From NCBI GenBank assembly GCA_029237695.1, contig CM055266.1, positions 114,779,370 to 114,843,369 of the forward strand: a stretch of 64,000 nucleotides of DNA, in the 5' to 3' direction. The position numbers were made by a program, and so were the translations under genes. Within the stretch, counting starts at the first letter, position 1. Each line of letters starts with the position of its first letter. This DNA is from Conchocele bisecta (Eukaryota; Mollusca; Bivalvia; Lucinida; Thyasiridae). The notes below the pieces were generated by a model. That model ran no database searches and was not told the origin of the DNA. It saw only the letters and a list, made by a program, of their open reading frames with translations. This document shows, in pieces, positions 13,601 through 28,600 of the stretch.

Positions 13601-16600
13601 TTAAACTTTTTAAATACATTTAATATATCTCTGCAGTCCTAAGTCACATTGACTTGAAACTTCATATACTTATTAGTCATCATCCATATAGTCATGCTGT
13701 ATCCCACTCATGTCCAAGGTCAAGGTCAAATGGCTTAGAAGTTTGCGTTCCGAAATCTGCGTTAAACTTCATATATTTATTAGTCATCATCCATATGTTC
13801 ATGCTGTGTCCCACTCGTGCGGCCCCTGTGCCCAAGGTCAAGGTCAAATGACTTAGATGTTTGCGTTCCGAAACCTGTGTTAAAGTTTTTAAATACCTTA
13901 TGTCTCTGCAGTCCTAAGTCACATTGACTTGAAACTTCATATGCTTATTAGTCATCATCCATATATTCATTCTGTGTCCCACTCATGCGGCCCCTGTGCC
14001 CCTATGTCAAGGTCAAATGACTTAGAAGTTTGCGTTAAAGTTTCTGTCAAAATTTGCGTTAAAGTTTTCACATACCTACTATCTCTGTTAGTTTTTTCAC
14101 AATATCTCTTTAACCCCTTGCCAGACTTTGATAATATTTCACATCAATGTTTGTCTAGGGATGATGCTTCATTATGCACACCCCCACATCTAAATTCTTA
14201 AGGTCAAGGTCATTTATTTACTTGTAATGTTCACCGGTTTTGTAACAGAAATGAGTTAAACTTATTGTTTTTTCACAATATCTCTTTAACCCCTTGCCAG
14301 ACTTTGATAATATTTCACATCAATGTTTGTCTAGGGATGATGCTTCATTACGCACACCCCCACATCCAAATTCTCAAGGTCAAGGTCATTTATTTACTTG
14401 TAATGTTCACCGGTTTTGTAACAGAAATGCGTTAAACTTATTGTTTTTTCACAATATCTCTTTAACCCCTTGCCAGACTTTGATAATATTTCACATCAAT
14501 GTTTGTCTAGGGATGATGCTTCATTACGCACACCCCCACATCAAAATCTCAAGGTCAAGGTCATTTATTTACTTGTAATGTTCACCGGTTTTGTAACAGA
14601 AATGCGTTAAACTTATTGTTTTTTCACAATATCTCTTTAACCCCTTGCCAGACTTTGATAATATTTCACATCAATGTTTGTCTAGGGATGATGCTTCATT
14701 ACGCACACGCCCACATCCAAATTCTCAAGGTCAAGGTCATTTATTTACTTGTAATGTTCACCGGTTTTGTAACAGAAATGCGTTAAACTTATTGTTTTTT
14801 CACAATATCTCTTTAACCCCTTGCCAGACTTTGATAATATTTCACATCAATGTTTGTCTAGGGATGATGCTTCATTACGCACACCCCCACATCCAAATTA
14901 TCAAGGTCAAGGTCATTTATTTACTTGTAATGTTCACGATCTAATGCCTCGGCAGGCGCGATACCGCTTCCGTGGCTGAATTCTTGTGACTTATTCTCGC
15001 CCATCAGGTGCCCCGAGACAAGGATATCCATATAGTCATGCCCATTTGAGATTTCCTTGTCGCACCCTAAACATGCTTGTCTTGCATCTAGCAATGACAA
15101 ATTGTCTAACAGGGCAATATTTTTAATTTTGATGACGTCAGCAATGTGTGTTGTACATTTTGACGTCGCCAGGGCTGTATGGTGACGACAATGAACATTA
15201 ATATAATAATAATTTGTAAACTATACTGAAATGGCATTAGCGTCCAATTAGTGGGTGAAAACTTAATTTAACCCATTTGTTGACACAGCGAACACGTTGG
15301 ACGTATCAAAAGTCGCATAAATTCAGCGAATAAAAAATTGAGTCTTATTCTGGGTCAGATAAACATTTTGAGATTTGCAAGTATGTACTATATAGGGGCG
15401 AGAAAAAGCATCCATCATATGCACTGGTGTGGGACAAGGATATTACATCCTCGTGATCAGAATATTTAACATATTCTGACACTCGGGGTGGAATATCCTT
15501 TTCTCGCATACCCAGAGTGCATTTCAATGTTATTTCCGAAGCCACGCCCATGTGGGATTTTTCTGTCTCACACGGCTATCTCACACGGCCGACATGTCAC
15601 ACACTGCCGGAACTACTTTTTGTGTATTGGCTTCCAAACGTCGTCTGCATTGTTTACAAACACACGCTCTCTACACAGTACTGTCAGTAGACAACAATGT
15701 CAACAACGTCGCTCTGGATTTGTTATGTAGGCTATTATTTATTTCAGGTTTTATCCAGTTTTATCAAATTTGCATAAATTTGTGGGACGAGTTGTGTAAG
15801 GGGCGTCTGTAAATCAGTTGGCCGAACATTATTATTAAAAAAACACATGTAATTGACAGCAAACTATTTACCTCGTATGTTGTTGATTCTTCCCCAAACA
15901 TATGTATAGTGACAGTTGATAGTGATTGGAATATTTGTTTAATAATCCAGTGAGAAAGAATTTCTTGAAAACGGCAATGTGTTGAAATGACAAATGTCCG
16001 TCGGAGTGAAACTTTCGGCGGACTGATATTTGCGTAATTGAAGACAGCGTCTCAGAATTGCAATAAATACTCAAAATAAAAACATAAAATGATTCTGTAA
16101 ACATTATTGTACAAATTTGAATCGAGGATATATGGTCTATTTTCAATATTTATATGAGTTTGTCTCATACTACGTCCTATTTATTTTGTGTATGTAGTAA
16201 TTGGGTTTACACATGATGTCATGGGCGTCTTCAGACCGTATTTTTAGTGGGCCGTTATGTGTTAAATGTTTCGATCCAATGTAGGAGACTCTAATTTGTT
16301 GGTGTAAACTTTGTTTACACCCATTTCTTGATACGGGTAATGCGATTGAGTGGTTGTATTGGAGATAGCATATAAAGAAAAAAAGTTAGTATTATACTAT
16401 GGTGGTTCGTTGATGGCGTATTATGGCTAAACATGATTCTGGACTTAGTAGGTATGCGAGAAAAAGTATTCCAGATATACTCCGGTGTGTGACTAAGGAT
16501 ATTCCACCCTCGTGGTCAGAATATGTCGTCAGAAACTCGGCAAAGCCTCGTTTCTGACAACATATTCTGACCACTCGGGTGGAATATCCTTGTCACACAC

Positions 16601-19600
16601 CGGAGTATATATGGAATACTCTTATTCTCGCATACCCAGAGTGCATTTCAATGTTATTTCCGAAGCCACGCCCATGTGGGATTTTTCTGTCTCACACGGC
16701 TATCTCACACGGCTGACCTGTCACACACTACGGAACTACTTTTTGTGTATTGGCTTCCAAATGTCGTCTGCATTGTTTACAAACACACGCTATCTACACA
16801 GTACTGTCGGTAGACAACAATGTCAACAACGTCGCTCTAGATTTGTTACGTACGCTATTATTTATTTCATGTTTTATCCAGTTTTATCAAATGTGCGTAA
16901 ATTTGTGGGACGAGTTGTGTAAGGGGCGTCTGTAAATCAGTTGGCCGAATACTGAATACATGATTATTATTTAAAAAAAAACACATGTAATTGACAGCAA
17001 AATATTTACCTCGTATGTTGTTGATTCTTCCCCAAACATTTGTATAGTGACAGTTGATAGTGATAGGAATATTTATTTAATAATCCAGTGAGCAAGAATT
17101 TCTTGAAAACGGCAACGTGTTGAAATGACAAATGTCCGTCGGAGTGAAACTTTCGGCGGACTGATATTTGCGTAATTGAAGACGTCTCGGAATTGCAATA
17201 AATACTCAAAATAAAAACATAAAATGATTCTGTAAACATTATTGTACAAATTTGATCGAAGATATATGGTCTATTTTCAATATTTATATGAGTTTGTCCC
17301 GTACTGCGTCCTATTTATTTTGTGTATGTAGTAATTGGGTTTACACATGATGTCATGGACGTCTCCAGACCGTATTTTTAGTGGGCCGTTATGTGTTAAA
17401 TGTTTTGATCCAATGTAGGAGACTCTAATTTGTTGGTGTAAACTTGCTTTGTTTACACCCATTTGTTGATACGGGTAATGCGATTGAGTGGTTGTATTGG
17501 AGATAGCATATAAAGAAAAAAAGTTAGTATTATACCATGGTGGTTCGTTGATGGCGTACTATGGCTAAAAATGATTCTGGACTTAGTAGGTATGCGAGAA
17601 AAAGTATTCCAGATATACTCCGGTGTGTGACTAAGGATATTCCACCCGAGCGGTCAGAATATGTTGTCAGAAACGAGGCTTTGCCGAGTTTCTGACGACA
17701 TATTCTGACCACCGGAGTATATATGGAATACTTTTAGTCCCACACCAGTGCATATGATGGATACTCTTAATCTCTGAGCATCAATTCTTCCGAATCCTTC
17801 CTATATGTGGCTGTGACTGGAGAAATGGGGCTTACTGGATTTATGCCCCTGGACAAATAACACGCTCCTGTAGCCTGATAGTGACCTATATTGCTTGTTA
17901 GAAGCACAACGGGTATTTCATTAATGGAATGGTAAACAGTGCAGATCCTGATCAGACTGTGCAGATGCAGTCTGATCTGGATCTACACTGGTCGCGAAAC
18001 CGAAAAACCCCGTTTCTCCAGTCACAGTCACATATAAACAGTATTATACCCCGATTTAAAATTCAATGCGTATTTTATTTTTGCAAATTGATTACTGAAG
18101 TTATCACATAATGTTCCTATATAAAATATGGACTCTTGTATTCCGCATTTGCTATGGAAGTATATCAAATTTTGACATCATTTATGGAAGATGTCATAGC
18201 TTTTGTAAATACATGTACTTTTCTTGAAAAATCACACATTTTTTATTTAAAAGTACAACATCGCAAGGCTTGTCTCCTTTATAAGACTAATCTATAGAGG
18301 TGTTCTGTCATATCGGCCACAAGCATTTGGCGTGTTTTGGCTTTCGCCGGTACTGCTATATATGAACGACACGGTAATACTGTATAAATAACACTGATTA
18401 CTTCCCTGGAGAGTAACATAACGCTGTTTGCTTTGTTATTTATAATTAGTTGTTCATATATAGTTTTACCGAAGAAAGGGATCGTCCTGGCCTAGGGGAT
18501 ATGGCATTGGAATTCAGTACCGGATGTTGTGAGTTCAGTCCTCAATCTAGGCGTGAAAAATACTCAAATAATATTTCCATCCCATTGGTCTGTTGGATGA
18601 TACTTTCAACTGTGGTCCCATCTCTATATACATTAGCTGGTGCTGGGACGTTAAACCCTTTCACTTTTACCGTGAAAGCCGAAACACGCCGAATGCCTGT
18701 GACATTGGCCACACTGTCGTGTTGTTCTCCAGTTCCTGCTGGTGATGAAGTACCTGTCCGAGATGACAGAGGAGCAGACGCTGGTATTGTCTTCTGGTCA
18801 CCCCCAGGGCCTGTTTCCCAGCACCGCCGACGCTCCACGGATGATCATTACAAACGGAATGGTAATTATTCATTATAGGAATGAATGGCCTTTTTGTGGA
18901 ATTTATCGGGGTATAAACTTGGAAAAGTCGCGGGAATACTGGACGATAAATTCCACAAAAAGGCCATTCATTCCTTATAATTCCAGCATTTGAAATAAAT
19001 TCATCAAGAAAATGTGTTTGTTTTCCGTTTTCTTAAGAATTATTTTAACTGCACCTGACGGTTACGGAAAGTAGTTTGGCTTGGGAGTTTACTGAGATAT
19101 AAATTTTGGACTTTGGACAGAGACTTGCAACGGGCCAATCATATGTTAGGGAATTGTGTAAATATTTTGTGCTGGAATTATAGGTTCATGTGATCCACCA
19201 TACCCACTTGCCTGGGGGAATAGCGGAAATTTATTGTAGCACACCGTGGGGTTTTAGCCCCTAGAATGCGGCAAACGTAAATTGTTATCTGCTGTTGTTT
19301 TATATTTTATCTTATTTCTCAATAAAAACATTGGTTGACAGCACTTTAGAATCATTTCCAATGGAAATTATTACGGATTATTATTATAAAGTAGATGAAC
19401 AATGTGGTAGTTCTATAAAACTTTTTATCAAGAAAGTTTGAGAACTTTATGACTACACCTCATACAACTGTATTTTCCACTCTACCAGCTAGTTCTACCC
19501 AGGTGTATCAGCTCGGTCTTGTGTATTCAACATCTGAGAGCCAATTAGGACCCTTAAATAGAACATTTCCATTTTTTTCCAAATTTCAGCATTCCCTGCA

Positions 19601-22600
19601 GTGTAGTAGTTACTACCCAGAGATTTTAACTGATTTCAATCTCTAATGGAAACTATGATGGGGACTGTGGAGCCATATACCAGTAGCCGATTTCATCAAA
19701 ATTGCAAAGAGTATACTTATCTAGCAAAGTATACTTTGAGGGAGTAATCATTTATTTTTCCCAAAATTCATTATTTCATATAGAACTAGAAAAAGTCGAT
19801 GGCGCGCCATCGCAATATACCCACTTTCCCCAAATGCTAAGTCCGAAAGGGGGAGGTAATCCATGATGGAGGGTCGGATAAAAAATCCGAATTCACTTTG
19901 CGCATGTGCACATGATAACGAAGCTACATAGCAAATATGAGGCGCGTAGGTATGAAGGTGAAAAAGTTTTTCGAGTTACAAGGAAAAAATGGGAAATTCT
20001 GAGTCCGAAAGGGGGAGATAATCCATGATGGAGGGTCGGATGAAAAATCCGAATTCACTTTGCGCATCTGCACATGATAACGAAGCTACATAGCAAATAT
20101 GAGGCGCGTAGGTATGAAGGTGAAAAAGTTTTTCGAGTTACAAGGAAAAAATGGGAAATTTTGAGTCCGAAAGGGGGAGATAATCGATGATGGAGGGTCG
20201 GATGAAAAATCCGAATTCACTTTGCGCATCTGCACATGATAACGAAGCTACATAGCAAATATGAGGCGCGTAGGTATGAAGGTGAAAAAGTTTTCGAGTT
20301 ACAAGGAAAAAATGGGAAATTTTGAGTCCGAAAGGGGGAGATAATCGATGATGGAGGGTCGGATGAAAAATCCGAATTCACTTTGCGCATCTGCACATGA
20401 TAACGAAGCTACATAGCAAATATGAGGCGCGTAGGTATGAAGGTGAAAAAGTTTTTCGAGTTACAAGGAAAAAATGGGAAATTCTTAGTCCGAAAGGGGG
20501 AGATAATCCATGATGGAGGGTCGGATCAAAAATCCGAATTCACTTTGCGCATCTGCACATGATAACGAAGCTACATACCAAATATCAGGCGCGTAGGTAT
20601 GAAGGTGAAAAAGTTTTTCGAGTTACAAGAAACGTGACGGACGGACGGACGTACGGACGTACGGACGGACGGACACCCGTGACGAAAACAATATACCCAT
20701 TTTTTTTTTACAAAAAAGTGGGTATAACTATATAGAACTAACCACTGCATATATGATTTCAAATATGCAGAATTATTATACTGAATTTATTACATTATCA
20801 CAGCCAAAATGGCTGGGATAATGTAATAAATTCAATATAATAAAAATCAATAAATTTATCCTTAAATTGAAAAATTTTCCCTGAAAGTATACTTTGCTAG
20901 ATAAGTATACTTTGCAATGTTGGTGAAATAGGCTACAGGTCTTTTACTAAGCATGCGGGTGATTGATTGGGAGCATGGGAAGTGTCATTTAACGATTGGG
21001 TTCATCCTTACGAGAATCTCGATATTTAGATTATATTACATGAATTAGAAAATCCTATAAAAAAAATCAGAAACTACCCACAAACAGTGCAGATCCTGAT
21101 GAGACGAATCATTATGAGCCAGCTTATCTTGATCTACACTGTTGCAAACATGAGGATAGAGGTATTATCGGTTGAAAAAAATAATTCTTCCAGGTTGTAC
21201 CGAACTACTCCTCCAGAGAGTTGTATGAGAAAATGTTTGCCCTGGGTGTGACCATGTAAGTAGCAATATTTTTGTGGTTCTCTAATCAGACTAATGTCTG
21301 TTCCACGTTTTGCTGCCGACGAACTTTTGGCTATTAAGCACATTAAAAACGATTTTCCTATGGGAATTTAACATGAGGGCTAAAGATACGGTAGATTTTT
21401 TTAAAATATTTTTTTCATTTGTGGACCGATTTTCAAAATCTAAGTTGTTTTCTTAGTTACATCATTTTCAAGCTATATCGCCAGGTTTCGGAGCCAATTT
21501 CCAAAATTTGGAAATTGACTACCCATGTTAAATCGTTTTTAGCCAGGTTTTTTGAGAAAAAAATCCAGGCTATTGGATTGGCGAAAGCCGGGCGGGCGGG
21601 TGGCGGGCTGGCGGGCGGGCGGGCGGCGTCCACAATCAATGTTAAGTTTTCGTGTTTGAGTCCATTTCTTTGTTACTGTACCACCTAGGACCACCAAACT
21701 TTCACAGCTTCATAATCAAGGGGTGCCCACCACATATCACTATCCAACATGTTACTTTTTTTTTTTAACTTGACCCATTTTTTACGCGCAATCGACTTAG
21801 CCATTTTCAATGTTAAGTTTTCGCGTTTTCAATGTTAAGTTTTCGTGTTTAAGTCCATTTCTTTGGTACTGTACCACCTAGGACCACCAAACTTTCACAG
21901 CTTCATAATCAAGGGGTGCCCACCACATATCACTATCCAACATGTTACTTTTTTTTTAACTTGACCCATTTTTTCCGCGCAATCGACTTAGCCATTTTCA
22001 ATGTTAAGTTTTCGCGTTTTCAATGTTAAGTTTTCGTGTTTAAGTCCATTTCTTTGTTACTGTACCACCTAGGACCACCAAACTTTCACAGCTTCATAAT
22101 CAAGGGGTGCCCACCACATATCACTATCCAACATGTTACCTTTTTTTAACTTGACCCATTTTTTCCGCGCAGTCGACTTAGCCATTTTCAATGTTAGGTT
22201 TTCGCGTTTACAATGTTAAGTTTTCGTGTTTAAGTCCATTTCTTTGGTACTGTACCACCTAGGACCACCAAACTTTCACAGCTTCATAACCAAGGGGTGC
22301 CTACCACATACAACTATCCAACATGTGACCATTTTTTTACCTTCACCTATTATTTCTACGTAATTGTCTTAGCCATTTTCAACGTTAACTTTTTAACGTA
22401 CGTCTGGTTAAATTTTTTGGTTAAAACTTTTTTGTTATACTATATCTCTGCAACTGCTTAGCCCATTACCTTGAAACTTGACATGGGTGTTTATCATCGT
22501 CCATATTTTCACTCTAACCTCCAACCGTGCGGCCCCTGTGCCCAATGTCAAGGTCAAATTACTTTGAATTTTTTTGTTAAAGTTTTTTCGTGTACTATAT

Positions 22601-25600
22601 CTCTGCAACTGCTTCACCCATTACCTTGATACTTCACATGGGTGTTTATCATCATTGTCGCACCCGCTTGCGGAAAACGCGATATCGTCGGCATTTTGGC
22701 ATACGTCCGTCCGTCCGTCCGTCCGTCCGTCCGTCCATACGTCCGAGTGTCCGGTTAAAGTTTTTTCGTTAAAATTTTTCCATCTACTATATCTATTTTT
22801 TTAGTGTCCATGCCTCGCCCCAAGGCGCGACATGCAGGCCACGGCCATCTAGTCTACAAAAAGTGGGTACATGTATAATTATGTTATCCAAGTGTCCATG
22901 CTTGGAAAAAACCTGGCCTTCGTGGCTTTGCCTCGTTTCTTGTTTCGCAATAAAATCAATATTTTTTTGGGGGGGAGGAGGGTGACTTTTTTGTTATTGA
23001 TGAAAAAGTACTTACTTTTAAATATTTTTTAGATTTAATGTGTTTAATGGCCAAATGTTGGGCGGCAGCAAAACGTGGAACAGACGGTAGATTTCAATTT
23101 TCCCTTCTGTTATAGGCCAAATGTTTACATCCACTTTTGCATTATCAAGTGCTTCATATTTTTTTGCTCTTGACATTCCATCTATAAGCTCTGTCCATCC
23201 ATACATCTGTGGCCATTTACTTCAAAATATGTTTGTGCTCGTCTTCAACATGCCATTTGTTATGGGTCTGTATTCCCAGTGGGTATTGCATGTTTTATAA
23301 TATGATACTCAACAACAATCCTACAGTATTACAAACATAATGTCCAACTTTCTTGTGTTTTTGTCCATAAACTCTGGTTCTTTTTATATCTAAGGCGTAA
23401 AAAAAACCCGACCGACCCTATTTTTTCACGTCGACCCTACAATTTTTTGCGTCATATCGGTAATTTTATTTATAAAAACAGTATATTTTCACTAACCAAT
23501 AGTGGGTTAACATATCCAGTACAAAAAGTGTGTCGTGAATGGAAAAAAAATATTGCCTACCTGCCCTATTTTTTTTCCAGGTGTTAGCGGAAACAAACAA
23601 TTTTATTTTTTTGGCCTAACCAAATCAACCTACATTGTATTATACTTGCAATTCTTTCCCTTGTTAATGAATGTTTAATTTTTAAATGCTCACTATGTAC
23701 AGATGTTGTCAGTTAATCACTTAATTAATATACAGTGCCAACAGCTATCTATTAAATTATAATTATTTTCTTGCACTGAGGTCAATGTTAATGCTGTCAT
23801 AAACTAATTGTCAGATTGACCCATTCATGCTGTCCGGTCACAATGAAGAATTTATTATCAATACCATAGATACTGACCATGGTATTCATTGTGCACCAAG
23901 CTATTGCTTTTCTCATTCCTGGAGTGTGGCAATGTATAAGTTTCTGATGACTTATCTCCCCTTGGCGGCCATTTTAATTTTCGTACTCTGTGTGTTTGTC
24001 CATGTAATAACTCAAGATCTACTTCACGTATCATAACCAAATTTGGTATTCATGTTTATCACGGCAAGCCGAAGAAGCCTATTTATTTTCAAAAATTTCC
24101 GATTACTTATCTCCCCTTGGCAGTCATTTTTAATTTTCGCACTCTATATCCTTGTCCACGCATTAACTCATATTCAGTATACATGTTTATCATGGCAAGA
24201 CAAAGAAGCCTATTGATTTTGACGGCCATTTTTAATTTTCGCACTTTGTACCCTTGTCCACACAAGAACTTGAGTTCTACTTGACAGAATGTAACCAAAT
24301 TCGGTATACATGTTTATCACGTCAAGATGAAGAACTCTTTGTTTTCAGTGCGGTGTCTCTCCTTGTTGACTGGCTTTCCCTCGACGGGCGTATATTGTGA
24401 CCTTTGGCACTCTTGTTTGAAAATGAATAAGGTTCTTTCTCTTGCCATGATAAATATGTATGCCAAATTTGGTTAATAAGTGGCAAGTATATAGAAGGCT
24501 TAAATTAAATACAAATAATTCTTGTAATGAACATGTATACTGAATTGGGTTCAGATATGGCAAGTAGAACTTGAGGTATTGCATGGATGAAGATACAGAA
24601 TGCAAAAATTAGAAAATGTTGTCAAGGGGAGATACCGCATCAGTGATATTTGAAACTCAATATGGTTAATTTTTATACGCTCCCATTTGAAAAAACGGGA
24701 CGTATTATGTATTCATCTTGTACGGGCGGGCTGGTGGCGGGCGGGCACAGCTTGTCCACGCAATAACTAGAGTTCTACTTGACGGATTATAACCAAAATT
24801 GGTATACATGTTTATCACGGCAAGCTGAAGAAGTTTATTGATTTTCAAAAGATTTCCATGACTTATCTCCCCTTGGCGGCCATTATTATTTTTCGCACTT
24901 GTCCACGCAATAACTCGAGTTCTAATTCACCGCTCGTAACCAAATTCGGTATACATGTTTATCATGGCAAGACGAAGAAGCCTATTGATTTTGAAAAATT
25001 TCCGATGACTTATCTCCCCTTGGCGGCCATTTTTAATTTTCGGACTGTATCCTTGTCCACGCAGTAACTCAAGTTCTACTTACGGATCGTAACCAAATTT
25101 GGTTTACATGTTTATCACGTCAAGATGAGTTATCTCCCCTTGTTGACTGGCCTTGCCTCGGCGGGCGTATATTGTGACCTTCGGCACTCTTGTTTTATCA
25201 TGATAAACATGTATACACAATTTGGTTATGATGTGGTAAGGGGAGATAAGTTTGTAGTGCTATATATAGTATCACCCTCATTCAATTCTTGTTGGCTTAT
25301 AAGGTGGCCATGTGCCATGGATGCAGAGCTTGATCTGGGACTATGGTGTTGATGCGTGGACAAAGATTGTTTTCAGTTTTTCAGCTGGTGGCCCATGTAT
25401 CCATGCTAGTGAAACATCGCTAAGCTCAGTCATACATACATATTAGCCATTTGATATTTGTTAAATAATTACATTTCATTCAGGTATGGACAGATGACAG
25501 CTGGAAGCTACTGCTACATTGGGCCCCAAGGAATCGTGCACGGCACAACGGTATGCACAGATAGTGCTTGCAGGCAAATTGTGGGGTGATCAAATAACAT

Positions 25601-28600
25601 AACAAATAATAATATTTTGCATCCAGTTTAAATTGTTGCTTATTTTATTTAATACCAAATTCACCATGGCATCTAACGTTGCAGAAACATTTAAATCAAA
25701 ATTTTCACTAGCAGTAAACAACGTTAAGCAGATTTTGGTGCACTTTTACTGTTTTCTACTACACGATTTTGTGCATAATTGCTAGATGTACATTGGTGAA
25801 CAATTTTAGGATTATACACCTGGGGGCCGTTTCAGTCAACTTTGTATGACTAAAATGTTTGTAAGTGCAAAATTATGATAGTCTGTATATTTTACATTAA
25901 TAAAGTTTTCTTGTAAACAATTATTGGATTTACATTTATTTATCATAGGCAATTAACCTATGCTCAATAAATCTAAATCCATCAATTGAAATTTACAGAC
26001 GATCCTAAATTTGCACTTACGAACATTTTAGTAGTGCAAAGTTTAGTGAAACGGGTAATAAACAATCCCTGGTAATAAACAATCCCTAGCAAAAGCCCAC
26101 ACATTTGTTATCCCCCTTCGTAGATACATTTAGGGCTGTATTGTCACCCCAAGAACCCAATTGTACCATCCAAGCTAATACACAGACATTAACCCTTTCA
26201 CCCCTAAGTAACTGGAATGGATTTTGACATGTTAATTTTTCAACCAATCCAATTGTCACAAAATGATTTTCAGACTAGTCCATTTATGAAAAAGGGATAT
26301 TTTTGCTCTCAAAAACATGAAAATTACTTGCAAAAAGTGCAGATCCTGATGAGACGACTCGTCACGAGCCGGCTCATCTGGATCTACACTGTTTGCCAAT
26401 ACCACTATACAGGTCTGTGGTGTTGAAAGGGTTAAACACTCAGTTTGTCCATATTCCCCAAATGCAGTATACAATACTGAGTAACTAGTTTTATTAACCC
26501 TTACAATGCAGGAAACGTAAATTGTCGTCTGCTGTCTATGTATGTTTTGTCTCGTTTCTCAATAAAAACATGGTTTGGCAACACTAATTTCAATTGGAAA
26601 TGATTCTAAAGTGTTGTCAAAACATGGTTTTGATGAGAAAAATGGCAAATAAAACATTAGCAGCAGATGACAAATTTTTAATTCAGCATTGTAAGGGTTA
26701 AAAGTATATTTTTACAAATTGTTGGCATTTATCTTGACACCCATAAACTAGTCATTATATGTATATAGTCAAAAACATATTTGTATGGTCATAAACCGTG
26801 TTATGTGGGATATAAAGTTACCGAGTATCTGAATTACTTCAACGTTTGAAAGTTTCTGAGTTGATTGATGCAAATGTCTGATGTAATAAATCATTACATT
26901 TTCGGAGAAAACACTAATTCCATGCCATATAAATAGATGTTTGTTGCAGTTAACTGTGCTGAATGCGGCTAGAAACCAGCTTGGATCTAGTGACATGGCG
27001 GGTAGGGTAGGTACCATATTCATTATACCCCCCGCAACGAGTTGCGGGGGGTATACTGGAGTCAGGTTGTCCGTCCGTCCCGTCCGTCCGTCCGTCCGTC
27101 CGTCGGGCCGTCCGAGTCCTGTCCATCCGTCCGTCCCGTCCGTCCATCCGTCCGTCCGTCTGTGCGTGCGTGCGTGTGTCCGTATAACTTCTATTTCCTT
27201 GCTCGTATCTGCTTCACATTCACGTTCGTGCCGCCCCCGCTAAGCTCAGAGTCAAGCCCACACACTTAGAAAATTTTACATATTTAGGGGTACCTGGGCC
27301 CACACGGGGGGTATTCCGTAAGCCTCGTTTACTGACCAATCTTGTTTAGTCAGCATTCACATTATTACATGTACCAGGTTATGTAATTAAGAAACTATCT
27401 GTGCATGTTCATGCATTCTACCCATCTGTATATGATCTTGCTGTTGAATGGATGTTAAAACCTCAATTATACATGCACAATTAAGCGGTTTTATTGTATA
27501 GCCTGATAAGTCTTAGTTTATGACATGTATTTGTCACTTTTGTGATACAGGTGTCTCTAACCCTATATTCTGTACATTTTGTAAAATTATAGATAACTTA
27601 ACATTAATCAGTTACTTATTCTACTTTTTTATGCTTATATATAATGTTTGGACTGTCCGTGTGTCCGACGCATTAAGAAGTTCGCCAGAGTCATAACTTC
27701 TATACCCATTGAAGGCTTGCTTTAAAAATATTTCAACACAGCATACCTGTGGACAAATGCCACACATCCATGCTGTCATTAATATGACCTTGACCTTTTG
27801 ACCTTGATCTGTTGACCTACACAACATTGAACTTTTTCACACATTAAGCTCGCCAGAGTTTCTCAATTGTAATATTTCATAACTTCTATATCCCTTGAAG
27901 GATTGCTTAAATATATCAATACACCATACCAAATGCCACACATCCAAGCTGCCTTTAATATGACCTTGTCCTTTATACCTTCACAATTTTGAACTTTTAA
28001 TTCACATTAAGAAGTTTGCCGGAGTTTCTCAATTCCGTCATAACTTATGTATCCCTTGGTGGATTACTTTAATATTTCAATACATCATACTTGAAGACAA
28101 ATGCCACACAACCATGCTGCCCTTAATATGACATTGACTTTTCAAACATTAAGAAGTCATAACTTCTATATTCTTAATAGATTACTTCAATTTTCAATAC
28201 ATCATAATTGTGGACAAATGTATCCATGCTGCCCTAATATGACCTTGGTTCACAACTTGAATTGTATTTCATTAAGAATTTGGAGTCAATTCTGTCATGA
28301 CTTCTATCCCTTGGTGGATTACTTTAAATATTTCAATACATCATTCTTGACAAATGCCACACACCATGCCCTATGACATTGACTTTTCACATTAAGAAGG
28401 CAACTTTATTACTTAATAAAGATTCTTCAATATTTAATACATTCTACTTGTGGACAAATGCCACACAACCATGCTGCCCTTAATATGACATTGACTTTTC
28501 AAACATTAAGAAGTCATAACTTCTATATTCCTTAATAACAGATTACTTCAATATTTCAATACATCATACTTGTGGACAAATGCCACACATCCATGCTGCC

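Noticed and set aside
13121..14940. CRISPR-like regular repeats
   Set aside because: Units of 160-176 bases are repeated whole, with no short repeat plus unique spacer; this is a eukaryotic minisatellite.
18450..18878. 142-codon plus-strand frame over exon 4
   Set aside because: Wrong frame for exon 4 and mostly SINE; the exon's own frame gives urocanase.
26941..27269. Open frames rich in Ser-Val-Arg-Pro repeats
   Set aside because: Translation of the (GTCC)n tract; the same false frames occur at every such tract (for example 35515-35792, 61787-62107).
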